This document shows positions 21,942 to 32,625 of a stretch of DNA of 64,000 nucleotides, one piece after another. This DNA comes from Pictodentalium vernedei. Taxonomy: Eukaryota; Mollusca; Scaphopoda; Dentaliida; Dentaliidae. The position numbers and the translations under genes are program-made. Location of the stretch: contig CM062289.1 in the NCBI GenBank assembly GCA_031216915.1, forward strand, positions 386,486,674 through 386,550,673, written 5' to 3'. Numbering within the stretch: the first letter of the stretch is position 1; every line of letters starts with the position of its first letter. The notes under the pieces are model-generated. The model saw nothing but the letters and a program-made list of their open reading frames with translations, was not told the DNA's origin and did not search any database.

Positions 21942-22755
21942 GACAGAATTGGTTACCTCTCTCTAGCTAAACTTCCGCTTGGCCAACTGATACCAAACAT
22001 TACATGTGGGTTAGGCATGATGAGAGGAAGAACCCGAATTCATTTTGGAGTTATTGTGCCAACGGTCAAGATCACAGTGACCTTGAACTTCAAGTTTTAT
22101 CAGTGTTGGTTTCCGCTCTGTATTTAAAGTTCTGCTTGGACAACTCGAGCCAAGTTTGGCATGTGGGTTAGGCGTGATGAGAGGAAGAACCCTATTCATT
22201 TTGGGATCATTGTGTCAAAGGTCAAGCTCACAGTGACCTTGAACTTCTATTTTTATCTATGTTGGTTTCCGCTCTGTAGTTAAAGTTCAGCTTGAACAAC
22301 TGAAATCCAACTTGGCATGTGGGTTAGGCATGGTGAGAGGAAAAATCCGATTCATTTTGAGTCACTGTGCCAAAGGTCAAGGTCACAGTGACCTTGATCT
22401 TAAACATTTACCAGAGTTTGCTTCTCTAATTGAAATTTTGTTTGCCCGATCGATACTAAACTTGGCCTATGAGTTGAGTATGATGAAAGGAAAATCCTAT
22501 TTATTTTTTACGTTATAATGCCGAAGGTCAAGGTCGCAGTGACCTTGAAATTGAAATTTTATCGATCGGAGCTGGTTTCGGCTCTCTTAATTATTAAAAT
22601 TATGCATTCCTGGCCGAAACCCAACTTGGCATGTGGGTTGAGCATGATGAGAGGAAGAACCCACATATTTTAGGTCATTGTGTCAAAGGTCAAGGTCACC
22701 GTGACCTTGAACTTGAAATTTTATCGGTCCCGATCGAAACCGAACTTGACATGTC
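21865..22755. repeat. Tandem repeat, about 155-bp unit, with nuclear-receptor-like dyads
   Basis: Preceded by G-run, 'atatagcagtggcactgcc' and (GTCT)n at 21,902-21,935. Then about five units each carry 'GGTCAAGNTCACAGTGACCTTGA' variants near 22,064, 22,220, 22,380, 22,526 and 22,693. Two (22,380-22,394 and 22,693-22,707) match AGGTCAnnnTGACCT exactly. The layout resembles intergenic repeats I know from molluscs; no gene is implied. Confidence 0.85.
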
Positions 22756-23411
22756 ATTGAATACAGGTAATCTTATCTATATTATTTGAGTAAATAATAC
22801 CACAGTGGCTGTGTTAATTTAAGGTAATATATTACCACGGTTACTGTATCAGGGTGATTTGTCGGGGGGTGGGGGGATTTGCCATCCTTGGCGGCTACCT
22901 CTAGTCTACTGGGGTAGCAGTTTTCACTCAGTAGTGACAACAATGAAAACAAGTCGCAGAGGGTGTCCAAGTGAATCTTTGATAGATCACACATTTCTTA
23001 TTCAATTATCTATAACCTAAATTCAATTAACAGGTCAAATTTGTACTAAAGATATGGTAAGTAGTTTGGTGTTTGAAAGTTATATTCAATTAACAGAGTT
23101 ATTCAATTAAAAGATATCCATTTTAGTGAGTTTCACTGTACTGACCGAATTTGTCTCTTCTGAGATGAGCTCGTTCTTTGCTTAAAAGGCTTCAAAATTC
23201 CAGCTACGTGTTTGATAATGAATTATCAGCGAAACGCGTCTCTTTTGATGAGTTTATATTTTTACAGTTTATTGGAAAGCGCCAACCGGCACTGTCCAAT
23301 AAACTATAACAAAATAAATCCATATGTATTATTCTGACTATGAAAAGTAATCTAGTACTCGATAAGTTAAAGCTCTCAACTAATTACATCTTAAAGTACA
23401 AAGAAACCCCT
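22756..23411. other. Diverged unit sequence, no gene seen
   Basis: Contains local direct repeats of 'tattcaattaacag', and then from about 23,150 sequence related to 11,000-11,250 and 16,640-16,870 ('gaaaagtaatctagtactc'), so copy IV continues here. Confidence 0.5.
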
Positions 23412-23967
23412 TTAACCCTAGCAGCCGTCTTTTCCGGCCAGCAACATGATACATCATAACCTCATTAAATAGAATGACTATTCAGTTAATGCGTGGGGTA
23501 GACCAATCAATATTTTCAACGTGCAGCCCCGAGGCTGCACGTTGAAAATATTGATTGGTCTACCCCAAATAATGAATATGGACTCATCTAATTGCTCATT
23601 TCAGCGACTGATTCGAGCTCCCGCGTTGTGTCCTTGGGCAAGGCACTTCACCCCGATTGCCTACTTGAGGGCTCGATGACGCTGTGTACTAAGGCGTACT
23701 GCACGTCGATGGTGCGCATGTCTTCAACCAATCTAACCCTGTCTGTGCCGCGGTGAAGAGTTCAGAGTTACGATGTTGGAGAGCTGACAGCTGCTCGTCG
23801 TTGCTCGGTGGTTCTCTCCGGGTGCTCCGGCTTCCTCCACCCGTACAACTGTCACCGACATGATATGACCCTGGCTGTTAATGTGTCGTTAAATCCTAAT
23901 ACAAAAAATAATCTAATTGCTGCCATTGAACTGGCATGGAAGATGCCACAAGATTTCAGAGGGTTAA
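23412..23967 (-). mobile_element. TTAA hairpin MITE family B (B4), split by a SINE
   Basis: TTAA at both ends, AATATTTTCAACGTGCAGCC hairpin at about 23,507-23,556, in reverse orientation relative to B1. A SINE sits in its right arm, which otherwise continues 'gctgccattgaactgg'. Confidence 0.85.
23597..23910 (+). mobile_element. tRNA-derived SINE, 5'-truncated, inside B4
   Basis: Flanked by identical 11-bp ATCTAATTGCT (23,586-23,596 and 23,911-23,921). It begins within the tRNA head (GATTCGAGCTCCC, B-box remnant), keeps the TTGTGTCCTTGGGCAAG core, and ends in an A-rich tail. Confidence 0.9.
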
Positions 23968-24287
23968 AATAATGAAGTGGGGATAGAAGTAAGTAAGAAT
24001 AGCCGGATTAAATTGTATGACAGTCACTTTGAAAGTTATTTTTCCCATCACAGTTTATACCAGGACTTGTTCTTCATTCTCTGAAAACTCTTCCAGTGGG
24101 CTACCTAAAAATAAACAACATAAGCAGGTATTTACAGTAACGAAAATGTAAAGAGAACTTTCGTAACTTTAACGTAATTTTAAGAACGTTTCTTCACTAA
24201 CTAGTAACTACTCAGGAGAAATTTGATAATATTGCTTGGTTTCGATTTTGTTAAAATCAGCGACTTTTTCAGAGTGTTTGCCACTGC

Positions 24288-24497
24288 ATGTGTGGCGCCA
24301 TCTGTAACGCTAAAGCAACAAAGCGTCATCTGCAATGCTTCAGTATTTCAGATGGTACTCTATTACACTCCAGGGACAATATATTGACTCCAGATGAAAA
24401 ATCCCATGAAATGTGGATAAAAAAACTCATGAATTGTCTTTTCGAAACTGTTGCATCCACAGATAGACTGTCACGAAATTCACTAGATAAGGCATAA
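24288..24497 (+). CDS. Possible coding fragment, unrecognised
   Basis: Open frame of 69 codons (MCGAICNAKATKRHLQCFSI..., ending RNSLDKA-stop) in sequence not shared with copies II or III. Mixed, protein-like composition, but no family, no splice signals and no neighbours that support it. Could be chance. Confidence 0.15.
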   Translation: MCGAICNAKATKRHLQCFSISDGTLLHSRDNILTPDEKSHEMWIKKLMNCLFETVASTDRLSRNSLDKA

Positions 24498-24559
24498 AAT
24501 TTGCAATTGCCTGTGGCTAAAGGCTTAAAATTTCAGTTTGCTGGAAGTCATGGAACACT

Positions 24560-24796
24560 CGACTTTGATCCCGAGAGGTCGATTTTCCGGCCCATGAACA
24601 CGACACGTCATGATTTCATTAACAGGATGGCTGCTAAGAGACTGTTTGGGATAAAGAAATTAAAATTTTCAACGTGCAGCCCTAGGGCTGCACGTTGAAA
24701 ATATTAATTGCTCTATCCCCATATAATGAATAGGCTCTCTTCTAATTACTGGCATTGAACTGATTTGGAATTTACAACCACAGTTTAAAGGGTTGA
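24560..24796 (-). mobile_element. TTAA family B MITE (B5), ends decayed
   Basis: Hairpin TTTTCAACGTGCAGCCCTAG and complement. The flanking arms are family B but TTAA is lost on the left, and the right end reads AAAGGGTTGA. Confidence 0.65.
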
Positions 24797-25019
24797 AGAA
24801 GCATTGGACAGACAGATTAAAAAAAACATTCTCCAATGGAAAAAATATACATGGAAACCATCATGATTTTCCTCGTACGAGAGGTTGAAACGTGTATGCT
24901 CAGGATGAAAATCAAATTTCTCAACATGTCGGATCAAACATTGATACGATTGAAAACATTTCCCAGAACGGTGCAAATTTGCGCTCCAGATTCACTGAAA
25001 GTTCCAAGCCGCTTTTATC

Positions 25020-25087
25020 AGTTGACGGTTAGTGCAGTGGTTAGCGAGGTAGACTGGTGATCTTGAGGTACTGGGTTCAATCCTGCC
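25020..25087 (+). repeat. tRNA-like module T5, copy IV first
   Basis: GACGGTTAGTGCAGTGGTTAG and GGGTTCAATCC. Confidence 0.65.
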
Positions 25088-25221
25088 TTGCGTCAGATAA
25101 TTTGTCAGGATGTACTACTCTGAAAAGCTGGCCGTATATTAATTTAAGCGGGACAACTTTTCCGGAAAGATGCAACTTGGTACTTCAGATCCACTGTAAG
25201 TTCTAACCTCTATATATCAGA

Positions 25222-25291
25222 TGACGGTTGGCGCAGTGGTTAGAGTAGCGGATTGGTGATTACAGGGTCCTCGGTTCGAATCCCACCACAG
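25222..25291 (+). repeat. tRNA-like module T5, copy IV second
   Basis: GACGGTTGGCGCAGTGGTTAG and GGTTCGAATCCCACC. This is a second T5 within about 200 bp, so a local duplication. Confidence 0.7.
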
Positions 25292-25512
25292 GAAGAGGCG
25301 GTTTTTTGCCAAAAATGTTGAAAACTGGAAAAAAGAGAAAAATTGTTTGAAATAAGAGTATTTTTACTTACCTTTTCTGACAGTTTCTCTCTATCTCACT
25401 TGATCACTTACCTTTCTCTGTATTCTTTTATAGTTTTTTTTTTTGTTTATTGGTTTTAGTTTTATTCGCGCGTTTTTTTTTTTAATTATACCCTATTTAT
25501 TTTGTTATTTGC

Positions 25513-25586
25513 CGCTGTTGGGATTCGAACCCACGATGTTGTGATTTATGTGTAGCGCCTTTACCGATTGCGCCACTCGGACGATG
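25513..25586 (-). repeat. tRNA-like module T1, copy IV
   Basis: Minus strand: GTGGCGCAATCGGTAAAGGC and GGGTTCGAATCCCA. Confidence 0.65.
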
Positions 25587-25788
25587 CAAACAATTGTTCG
25601 TTTATCATACAGATTTGTAAATAATATTTATTGCTGGTTATGATAAATGTATAAATTAGGTTTAAATGAAGAAATGAGTCATTTTTAGGTTGCTACGATC
25701 ACCTTTGTCTCCTTTGGAAGTCCAATATTATCAGTAAAAGTTATTTATACTGAAAAATGGATATTTTCCCAAAAGAACCAAAATGGGA

Positions 25789-25866
25789 CGCGAACTCGTG
25801 TCGACAGGGCCGCTTTCAATGAGAAAATTCCAAATCGATTTTACCGCTACGCTAGAGGGGATTCGC
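25789..25866 (-). repeat. tRNA-like module T2, copy IV
   Basis: Minus strand: CTAGCGTAGCGGTAAAATCG and GAGTTCGCGTCCC. Confidence 0.6.
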
Positions 25867-26098
25867 ATCTCGCATCGTTAAAGAAAAGAGTGTCAGTCAC
25901 CGAGTCGACCATAACTTTTTGTGGATAACAACGTGACCAGATTGTTGGATGGATGAATAAAGAGAGAGAGAGAGAGAAAAAAAAAATTCTGTTCGAATCG
26001 ATCAGTTTGAATTCTTTTGGAAGCAGAGAATCACTGTTCAAAGTTTTGCTATTGTTTTTTTATTTTTTTAGCCAGAATGAAAATTCTCATATTAAAAC

Positions 26099-26186
26099 GG
26101 ACGGGGCGCGAACCCGTGTCAACATAATCTGGATTTGATGGTGATAAAGAGTGAAAAACAGCGCCTGTGTCCACTTGGCTATCACC
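26099..26186 (-). repeat. tRNA-like module T3, copy IV
   Basis: Minus strand: GATAGCCAAGTGGACACAGG A-box side and ACGGGTTCGCGCCCC B-box side. About 85 bases, the length of a long-variable-arm tRNA. Confidence 0.6.
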
Positions 26187-26629
26187 TATCAGCAACGTAA
26201 AAATTATTTTACTTAAGAGGTGTGAAGTAATTGAGTGTAAGCCTTGGAGGGGATCTTGAAAGTTTTATGATTATAAAATGTTTAGCTGAGATATTCTGTG
26301 CAACAAAAAGTTGCTTTAATGAACTGGGTCATATGGGGTGAGGTAACGGCCGCCCATAAGTCACCGAATATTATTGGAAGTTGCATGAATCTTACTTACC
26401 TACCAAAGCTTGCTAAAAATGGGTGAAAATGAACACAAAAATGGAAAATAAGTGAAATAATTAATTCACACTTACCTTCATGGGAACGCCACTCATTCTT
26501 TGTTTACTTTCCTTATTATCATTGAAGGTTTTGATTTCATTTGGTTTATCAGTTTTTATGTGTTTTAGTTTTATTTACGCATTTTATTTTAAGGTTTTGT
26601 CCTATTTAGTTTTTCAGGTGACAAGACCC

Positions 26630-26700
26630 TGAGCGGATTTGAACTCCTATGTCGCGATTTACGTGTTGCGCCTTTACCGATTGCGCTATGCGGTCGATAT
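26630..26700 (-). repeat. tRNA-like module T1 in 1.6-kb duplicate, first
   Basis: Minus strand: GCATAGCGCAATCGGTAAAGG ... GAGTTCAAATCCGC. Confidence 0.6.
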
Positions 26701-26774
26701 AATTCAGTGGTCGTTTATCGTATGGATTTGTAATTAGTAACTAATACTGATCACTATTATTGTGCAAGTTGGGC

Positions 26775-27004
26775 TTGAACCTTCAATCACAGTGGTAATT
26801 CCCATGTGAGTTCAACGGCAGCAACTGGAAGAGTGCATATTCATTATTTGGGGATAGACAAATCAATATTTTCAACGTGCAGCCTTTGGGCTGCACGTCG
26901 AAAATATTCATTGGTCTATCCCAAACATGCACTTAGCACCCATCCAATTATGACATATCGTGTTCCTGGACCAGAAAAGCGACCTCTCGGGCTCACAGAG
27001 TTAA
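26775..27004 (+). mobile_element. TTAA family B MITE (B6)
   Basis: TTGA (decayed) left, TTAA right, hairpin AATATTTTCAACGTGCAGCC. Counterpart B7 at 28,384. Confidence 0.8.
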
Positions 27005-27378
27005 GACGCTATATAAGTAATGGGAAATTTAGCTTGAAAATACGTGACATGTTATTTTCGACGCCGTTAAAATCTAAAATAAGTTATAATTTGCCGTGCC
27101 CGGGGGTGGGGGTGGTCAAAATTGCGAAGAATTGTTCATAAATGGACAACAAAAAAGTCACAGATTATTTTTTGGTTTTAGTTTTTGATGCTATCGAAAA
27201 TAACCTGTCACCTAATTTCAAGTTAACTTTCCTTTACTAACATAGAACCTTAAATGAAGAAATGGAGTCATTTTTGTGATGTTACGACCACTTTAGGCTC
27301 ATTTAGAAGTCAAAAATTACCACCAGTTAAAGTTATTAGGCCTATACCGAAAACATGAAATTTCTCAAAAGAACCAGA

Positions 27379-27463
27379 TGGGACGCGAACTCTTGTCGAC
27401 AGGGCCACATTAGATGGAAAAATGAAAAAAATCGGTAGTTAAATCCACTACGCCATCGGAAAC
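27379..27463 (-). repeat. tRNA-like module T2 in duplicate, first
   Basis: Minus strand: GATGGCGTAGTGGATTTAAC and AGAGTTCGCGTCCC, with a longer-than-tRNA middle. Confidence 0.55.
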
Positions 27464-27830
27464 TGCTGTAAATTGAGTGGAAGAAAAGATTATCAATCAC
27501 TGAGTTGACATTAAACCTCTTGTAGATCCCAACGTGACCGGATCGTTGAATGAATAAACTTCGACAGGATACGCATTTGATGATATTCAAAATATCGAAC
27601 GACTTTGTCAACTGCGCTAACCTAAACGCAAACACGTTGCAACGTTTCTCGATCTCGTTTTCATTTTCGTTTTCATTTTAATGTTCATGGCAAATAAACA
27701 CTCAACTGAAGCTTTGCTTTTCAACGACCCCAACTTTCACTGACCACCAGGAATTTTACGTTTGTGGAATCTCGATCTCAAGATGAAAACGATAAAAATT
27801 AATACTGCTTTGAACGATAAAAAAAATAAT

Positions 27831-27850
27831 ATATATATATATATATATAT
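27831..27850. repeat. (TA)n microsatellite
   Basis: About ten TA repeats just before a T4-like remnant (27,870-27,910). Confidence 0.9.
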
Positions 27851-28235
27851 GGACAGTAAAGCCGAACGTCTGTTTGTGAGATTCGAACCTCTGACGAGAT
27901 ATTCCGCTGGTCTGTGCTACAGCAAGATGCTTTAATGAACTTGTTCATATGGGGTGAGGTAACGATAAGTCACCGAATAGTATTGGAAGTTGCATGAATC
28001 TGACCTGAGCCGAAGTTTGCAAAACTGGGTGAAAATGAACACAAAAATGGAAAATTAGTGAAATAATTAATTCTCACTTACCTTCATGGGAACGCCACTC
28101 ATACTTTTTTTACTTACCTTATTATCATTGTAGGTTTTGATTTCATTAGGTTTATCAGTTTTTATGTGTTTTAGTTTTATTTACGCATTTTATTTTATGG
28201 TTTTGTCTTATTTAGTTTTTCAGGTGACAAGACCC

Positions 28236-28312
28236 TGAGCGGATTTGAACCCCTATAAATGTCGCGATTTACGTGTTGCGCCTTTACCGATTGCGCTATG
28301 CGGTCGATGTAA
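28236..28312 (-). repeat. tRNA-like module T1 in duplicate, second
   Basis: Counterpart of 26,630 with a 4-base insertion (ATAA) after CCCCT. Confidence 0.6.
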
Positions 28313-28383
28313 TTCAGTGGTCGTTTATCGTATGGATTTGTAATACGATCTATTACTGATCACGATTATTGTGCAAGTTGGGC

Positions 28384-28624
28384 TTGAACCTTCAATCACA
28401 GTGGTAACTCCCATGTGAGTTCAACGACAGCAACTGCAGTTGTGCATATTCATTATTTGGGGATAGACAAATCAATATTTTCAACGTGCAGCCTTGAGGG
28501 CTGCACGTTGAAAATATTCATTGGTCTATCCCAAACATACACTTAGCAACCATCCAACTTAATGAAATTATGACGTATCGTGTTCCTGGATCAGAAAAGC
28601 GGCCTTTCGGGCTCAAAGAGTTGA
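28384..28624 (+). mobile_element. TTAA family B MITE (B7)
   Basis: Counterpart of B6 by the 1.6-kb duplication. Both terminal TTAA now read TTGA. Confidence 0.8.
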
Positions 28625-28988
28625 GACGACGCTATACAAGTAATGGGGAATTTAGCTTGAAAATACGTGACATGTTATTTTCGATTCCGTTAAAATCTAA
28701 AATAAGTTATAATTTGCTGTGGCCGGGGGTGGGGGTGGTCAAAATTGCGAAGAATTGTTCATAAATGGACAACAAAAAAGTCACAGATTATTTTTTGGTT
28801 TTAATTTTTGATGCTATCGAAAATATCCTGTCACCTAATTTCAAGCTAACTTTCCATTATTCCCATAGCACCTAAAATGAAGAAATGTGGTGTTACGACC
28901 ACTTTAGCCTCATTTAGAAGTAAAAAATTACCACCAGTTAAAGTTATTAGGTCTATACCGAAAACATTAAATTTTTCAAAAGAACCAG

Positions 28989-29072
28989 ATGGGACGCGAA
29001 CTCTTGTCGACAGGGCCACATTAGATGGAAAAAATGATAAAAAATCGATCCTCATATCCACTACGCTATCAA
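28989..29072 (-). repeat. tRNA-like module T2 in duplicate, second
   Basis: Counterpart of 27,379-27,463. Confidence 0.55.
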
Positions 29073-29173
29073 GAACTGCAGCAATAATCGGGGGAAGAAA
29101 AGATTGTCAATCACCGAGATGACATTAAACCTCTTGTGGATCACAACGTGACCGGATCGTTGAATGAATAAAT

Positions 29174-29174
<1 letters not shown>

Positions 29175-29205
<31 letters not shown>
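29175..29205. repeat. Poly-G, 31 bases
   Basis: Uninterrupted G31. The first duplicate (near 27,565) lacks it. Length is likely unreliable in an assembly. Confidence 0.9.
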
Positions 29206-29207
<2 letters not shown>

Positions 29208-29315
29208 CTGTATTGATTCAATCAGTTTGAATTCTTTAGGAAACAGGAAATTTCCAGTGAATGGTATTTTGTCTTTTTGGTAAAAAAAAAAAATGACAAT
29301 TTTCAAAGGACTCTT

Positions 29316-29403
29316 GCGAGACGCAAACCTGTGACAAGAGGGTCTGTATTTGACGGCGATAAAGAGAAAATGCAGTGCTTTTTCCCACTTGGTTATCAGC
29401 TGC
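29316..29403 (-). repeat. tRNA-like module T3, second
   Basis: Minus strand: GATAACCAAGTGGGAAAAAG ... ACAGGTTTGCGTCTC. Confidence 0.5.
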
Positions 29404-29924
29404 AATGACACGTTATTTTACCCGATAGCATACTATTATTAAAAAGAGACTGCATAGTTGCCATATTCTGTGCAAGGTATCATGACACCTGGTGAAATTT
29501 CTCAGAATTACGGTTTTGTTTTGTATGGAAATTCGTGGTATCGAGTGATTTGCGCATGTGCGTGGAACATGGAATCCATCTTCAATAAAAAATGCACACA
29601 GTGTTGTCCTTTTCCAAAATGCAGTCCTATCGCTGCATCCTAAAGTGTTTTATGCCTAGCTTTGTTCCTGGATATGTGAAGCACATTTGGGTACAAGTTG
29701 TTCTCATGAAATATTATTGTATTATCAGTTGTGGTACGAATAAGGTAGCAGACTTCCAGGAATCAGAGGTGCCTGCTGTCAACTTTATGAGTTGGTTACA
29801 TATGTGTTTTGTGTTTTACACATCTCCACCTTCATTTTGATGTATAATATGTGTATATTTAATTTGAATTTAAGGAATATGAGCGGTGGAAATTTCAAAA
29901 TAAACAAAATTATATCACTCATAT
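29404..29924. other. Single-copy stretch, no supported gene
   Basis: Not shared with other units. Short frames on the plus strand (29,458-29,643, cysteine-rich end KCTQCCPFPKC) have no recognised family. Confidence 0.4.
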
Positions 29925-29972
29925 AGCCATTGTGCGTGACCTTAAACACCAATAAATAAATAAATAAATAAT
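29925..29972 (+). mobile_element. SINE 3'-end fragment
   Basis: 'TAGCCATTGTGC', 'GACCTTAAACACCAATAAAT' and (AATA)n match the last 45 bp of the SINEs at 6,599 and 63,499. It is a severely truncated copy, or the duplicate tail of another insertion. Confidence 0.8.
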
Positions 29973-30103
29973 ATCACTCATATAGCACCTTTAGCTCGTT
30001 GAAGGAATCAACACATTACGAAGTTGATTCGAACAGTATTAATTCTCGAAGAAGTCGCAATTCATTTGTTGATGTTATTTCACTGTATTTTTATTTTTTT
30101 TAG

Positions 30104-30348
30104 GGGTGGAGTGGTGGTATTGGCACTATCGACAGCCAGGGTCACCTCGTGTCGAAATTTCACTGGAACTGAAAATTATTCCGAAGACTCAAGCGGGGCC
30201 GTATCCCGTTGAGACTTTAATTATCCTGACGTTCAAACGTCACTGGGAATTCAGTTTCTTCAACGTTTTTCAAAATGTGACGTCAAACCTCGGAAAGTAC
30301 AAACAACAAGATATTTTTCACATTCGTGATTATCTGGTTGGGGGCTAG
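30104..30348 (+). CDS. Possible terminal coding exon, unrecognised protein
   Basis: A strong acceptor-like tract (TTTTTATTTTTTTTAG, ending 30,103) is followed by an open frame of 81 codons in the +30,106 frame: VEWWYWHYRQPGSPRVEISL... FKRHWEFSFFNVFQNVTS..., ending RDYLVGG and a TAG at 30,346-30,348. Composition is balanced with many aromatic residues, unlike the repeat-shadow frames. No family is recognised. No upstream exon was found, so this may be the last exon of a gene whose other exons lie elsewhere, a retro-fragment, or chance. Confidence 0.35.
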
Positions 30349-30380
30349 ATTAATTTTGGTGGTCTGAGTTTGTTATTCAA

Positions 30381-30453
30381 AACTTGTTTTATTACAAATT
30401 ATTGGAGAGTGCCCATAGGCACTCACCACCAATAATTTGTAATAAAACAAATT
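30381..30453. repeat. Hairpin, GAGTGCCnnnAGGCACT centre
   Basis: Arms AACTTGTTTTATTACAAAT and complement. The loop region GTGCCCATAGGCAC resembles that of 37,349-37,412. Confidence 0.8.
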
Positions 30454-30820
30454 TATATAAACAAAGCATTATTTGTGTTTGACTTGAATATGAACTATAA
30501 GGAAGGAAAGTGTTGGCTTTTGCTCTGGTATCCTCGTTTGTTGAAAGCCCTGATAGTGGCTTCAAGCACTCAACCAGTTAAGACGTCTTGACAGCAGGAT
30601 TATATTAGTATTTTAAGCGGCAATAACATTTGGCTCAACGCGTCATTGAGCACTATTCGGGAGGAAATAGGAATTTGAGGTTAGAACTTTAAAAACTCGA
30701 AAAATAATAACAAAACAAATGACCACAAAGTCTCAACGCGCTGTTTGATTTCGTACGTCCGTAGTGTAGCTCGCACGTTTGAGGTACAAGTTGGGGGACC
30801 TCGGTGGAGGACCTCGGAAG

Positions 30821-31022
30821 TGACGTCACGTCACGTGATCCAGTGGCGCCATGGTGTGTTGTCATGATAACCCTCGTGAGAGGCCATCTTGTGACGTGAT
30901 CCCCATAGTGAAAGGTGGTGTTAGTGCGTATGCGCAGCGCATGTTGTTAGGGTGATACGTGTTTCCGTCGGCCATTTTGTATACTGGAGCCGCCATCTTG
31001 GTTTCTATGGTAGCACGTGGTT
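30821..31022. promoter_or_regulatory. Promoter-motif cluster, left arm
   Basis: By eye: CRE TGACGTCA (30,821), E-box CACGTG (30,832), X-box-like GTTGTCATGATAAC (30,858), TGCGTATGCGCA NRF-1-like (30,925), GCCGCCATCTTGG YY1-type (30,989). Motif matches are seen in sequence; activity is inference. Confidence 0.45.
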
Positions 31023-32435
31023 GCAATGTGACCTAAAACCTTCTTATGTTCGGAGGATATGTTCCTTTGAATAGGAGTAAATCTAATTACCCAAATAAAC
31101 CCGACAATCCCTCCAAATCACCAAAATCAACCCCAAACTACCGAAATTGACTTTATTTGACACGGATTTTCCCTAGAATATTTTGTAGTAGAGCAGCATA
31201 TAGTGTTATAGTACAGAGGGAACCTCCGGGGTAAGTTCGATTGAACTAGAGTAGTTGTTCTGTTCTCATTCCCCCCGAATCCCTTTTTGTGACTTCTTTC
31301 TTCTATTTATTCTGACTTCCCGAAACATGTTTATGTTCTATTGTACACATTACAGGTAGCACATAGGCACATGTTGGATGTGCCAATATGTGCTTATGTG
31401 AAAAGGCACAATGTGACACAATGTCCACTAGCACAGAGGCACATGCTGGATGTGCCGATATGTGCTTATGTGAAAAGGCTCAATGTGTCACATTGTGCAC
31501 TAGAAAATAGGCACATACGGGTATTTGAGGATACATATGACCGGGGTCTCATACAGCTCCTATATGGCTCCTAGCTCCTATATGACATCTAGCTCCTATA
31601 CAGGTAGTCTTACCAACGGCATCCATCTTGTCTCCAACTATCTGTCCTATTATTTGGCTCTATTGCAGTCATCCAATACTCTATAGTCTTCTAACATCCT
31701 TGCAGTCTTGTTCCATTGCGACCTTGTACCAGTACTATTGACTACTGTTATTCTGCCCCATGTCTCAACCATTAATATTGCCAGAATAACAGTAGTCAAT
31801 AGTACTGGTACAAGGTCGCAATGGCACAAGACTGCAAGGATGTTAGAAGACCATAGAGTATTGAATGACTGCAATAGAGCCAAATAATAGGACAGATAGT
31901 TGGAGACAAGATGGAAGCCGTTGGTAAGACTACCTGTATAGGAGCTAGGGGCCATATAGGAGCTAGGAGCCATATAGGAAATGTATAGGACCCCGGTCAT
32001 AGGTATCCTCAAATACACTTATGTGCCTATGTGCTAGTGCACATTGTGTCACATTGTGCCTTTTCACATAAGCACATATTGGCACATCCAACATTTGCCT
32101 ATGTGCTAACTGTAATGTGTACAATAGAACGTAAGCATGTTTTGGGAAGTCAGAATAAATTTCTTCTAAAGAAGTCACAAAAAGGGATTCTGGGGGAATC
32201 AGAACCAGAAAAACTACTCTAGTTCAATCGAACTTCCATCGGTCCCCTCAGTACAATAACACTACGTGCTGCTCTACTACAAAATATTCTAGGGGAAATC
32301 CGTATCAATTAAAGTCAATTTCGGTAGTTTGGGGTGGATTTTGGTGATTTGGAGGGATTGTCGGGTTTATTTGGGTAATTATATTTAATCCTACCCTATA
32401 AGAAGGTTTTAGGTCACATAGCAAGCACGTGCTAC

Positions 32436-32625
32436 CATAGAAACCAAGATGGCGGCCTCCAGCATACAAAATGGCCGACGGAAACACGTATCACCCTAAC
32501 AACACGCGCTGCGCATGCGCACTAACACCGCGTATCACTATGGGATGACGTCATAAGGTGGCCGGTCACGCGGGTTACCATGACAACACAACATGGCGTC
32601 AATTGGTCACGTGACATGCCGTCAT
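32436..32625. promoter_or_regulatory. Promoter-motif cluster, right arm
   Basis: CCAAGATGGCGGC (32,444), TGCGCATGCGCA (32,510), TGACGTCA (32,546), GTTACCATGACAAC (32,574), ATTGG then CACGTG (32,608). Mirror image of the left cluster, with the motifs kept despite arm divergence. Confidence 0.45.

Larger units (their letters stand above)
26290..29180. repeat. Tandem duplication with about 1.61-kb period
   Basis: 26,306-27,575 matches 27,923-29,175 with high identity: T1, family B MITE and T2 in the same order. Landmark GGGACGCGAACTCTTG is at 27,381 and 28,991. It is a younger local duplication within copy IV. Confidence 0.85.

Noticed and set aside
31341..32178. Similar frames on opposite strands (DVPICAYVKRHNV...)
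   Set aside because: They are the two arms of the giant foldback read in opposite directions.
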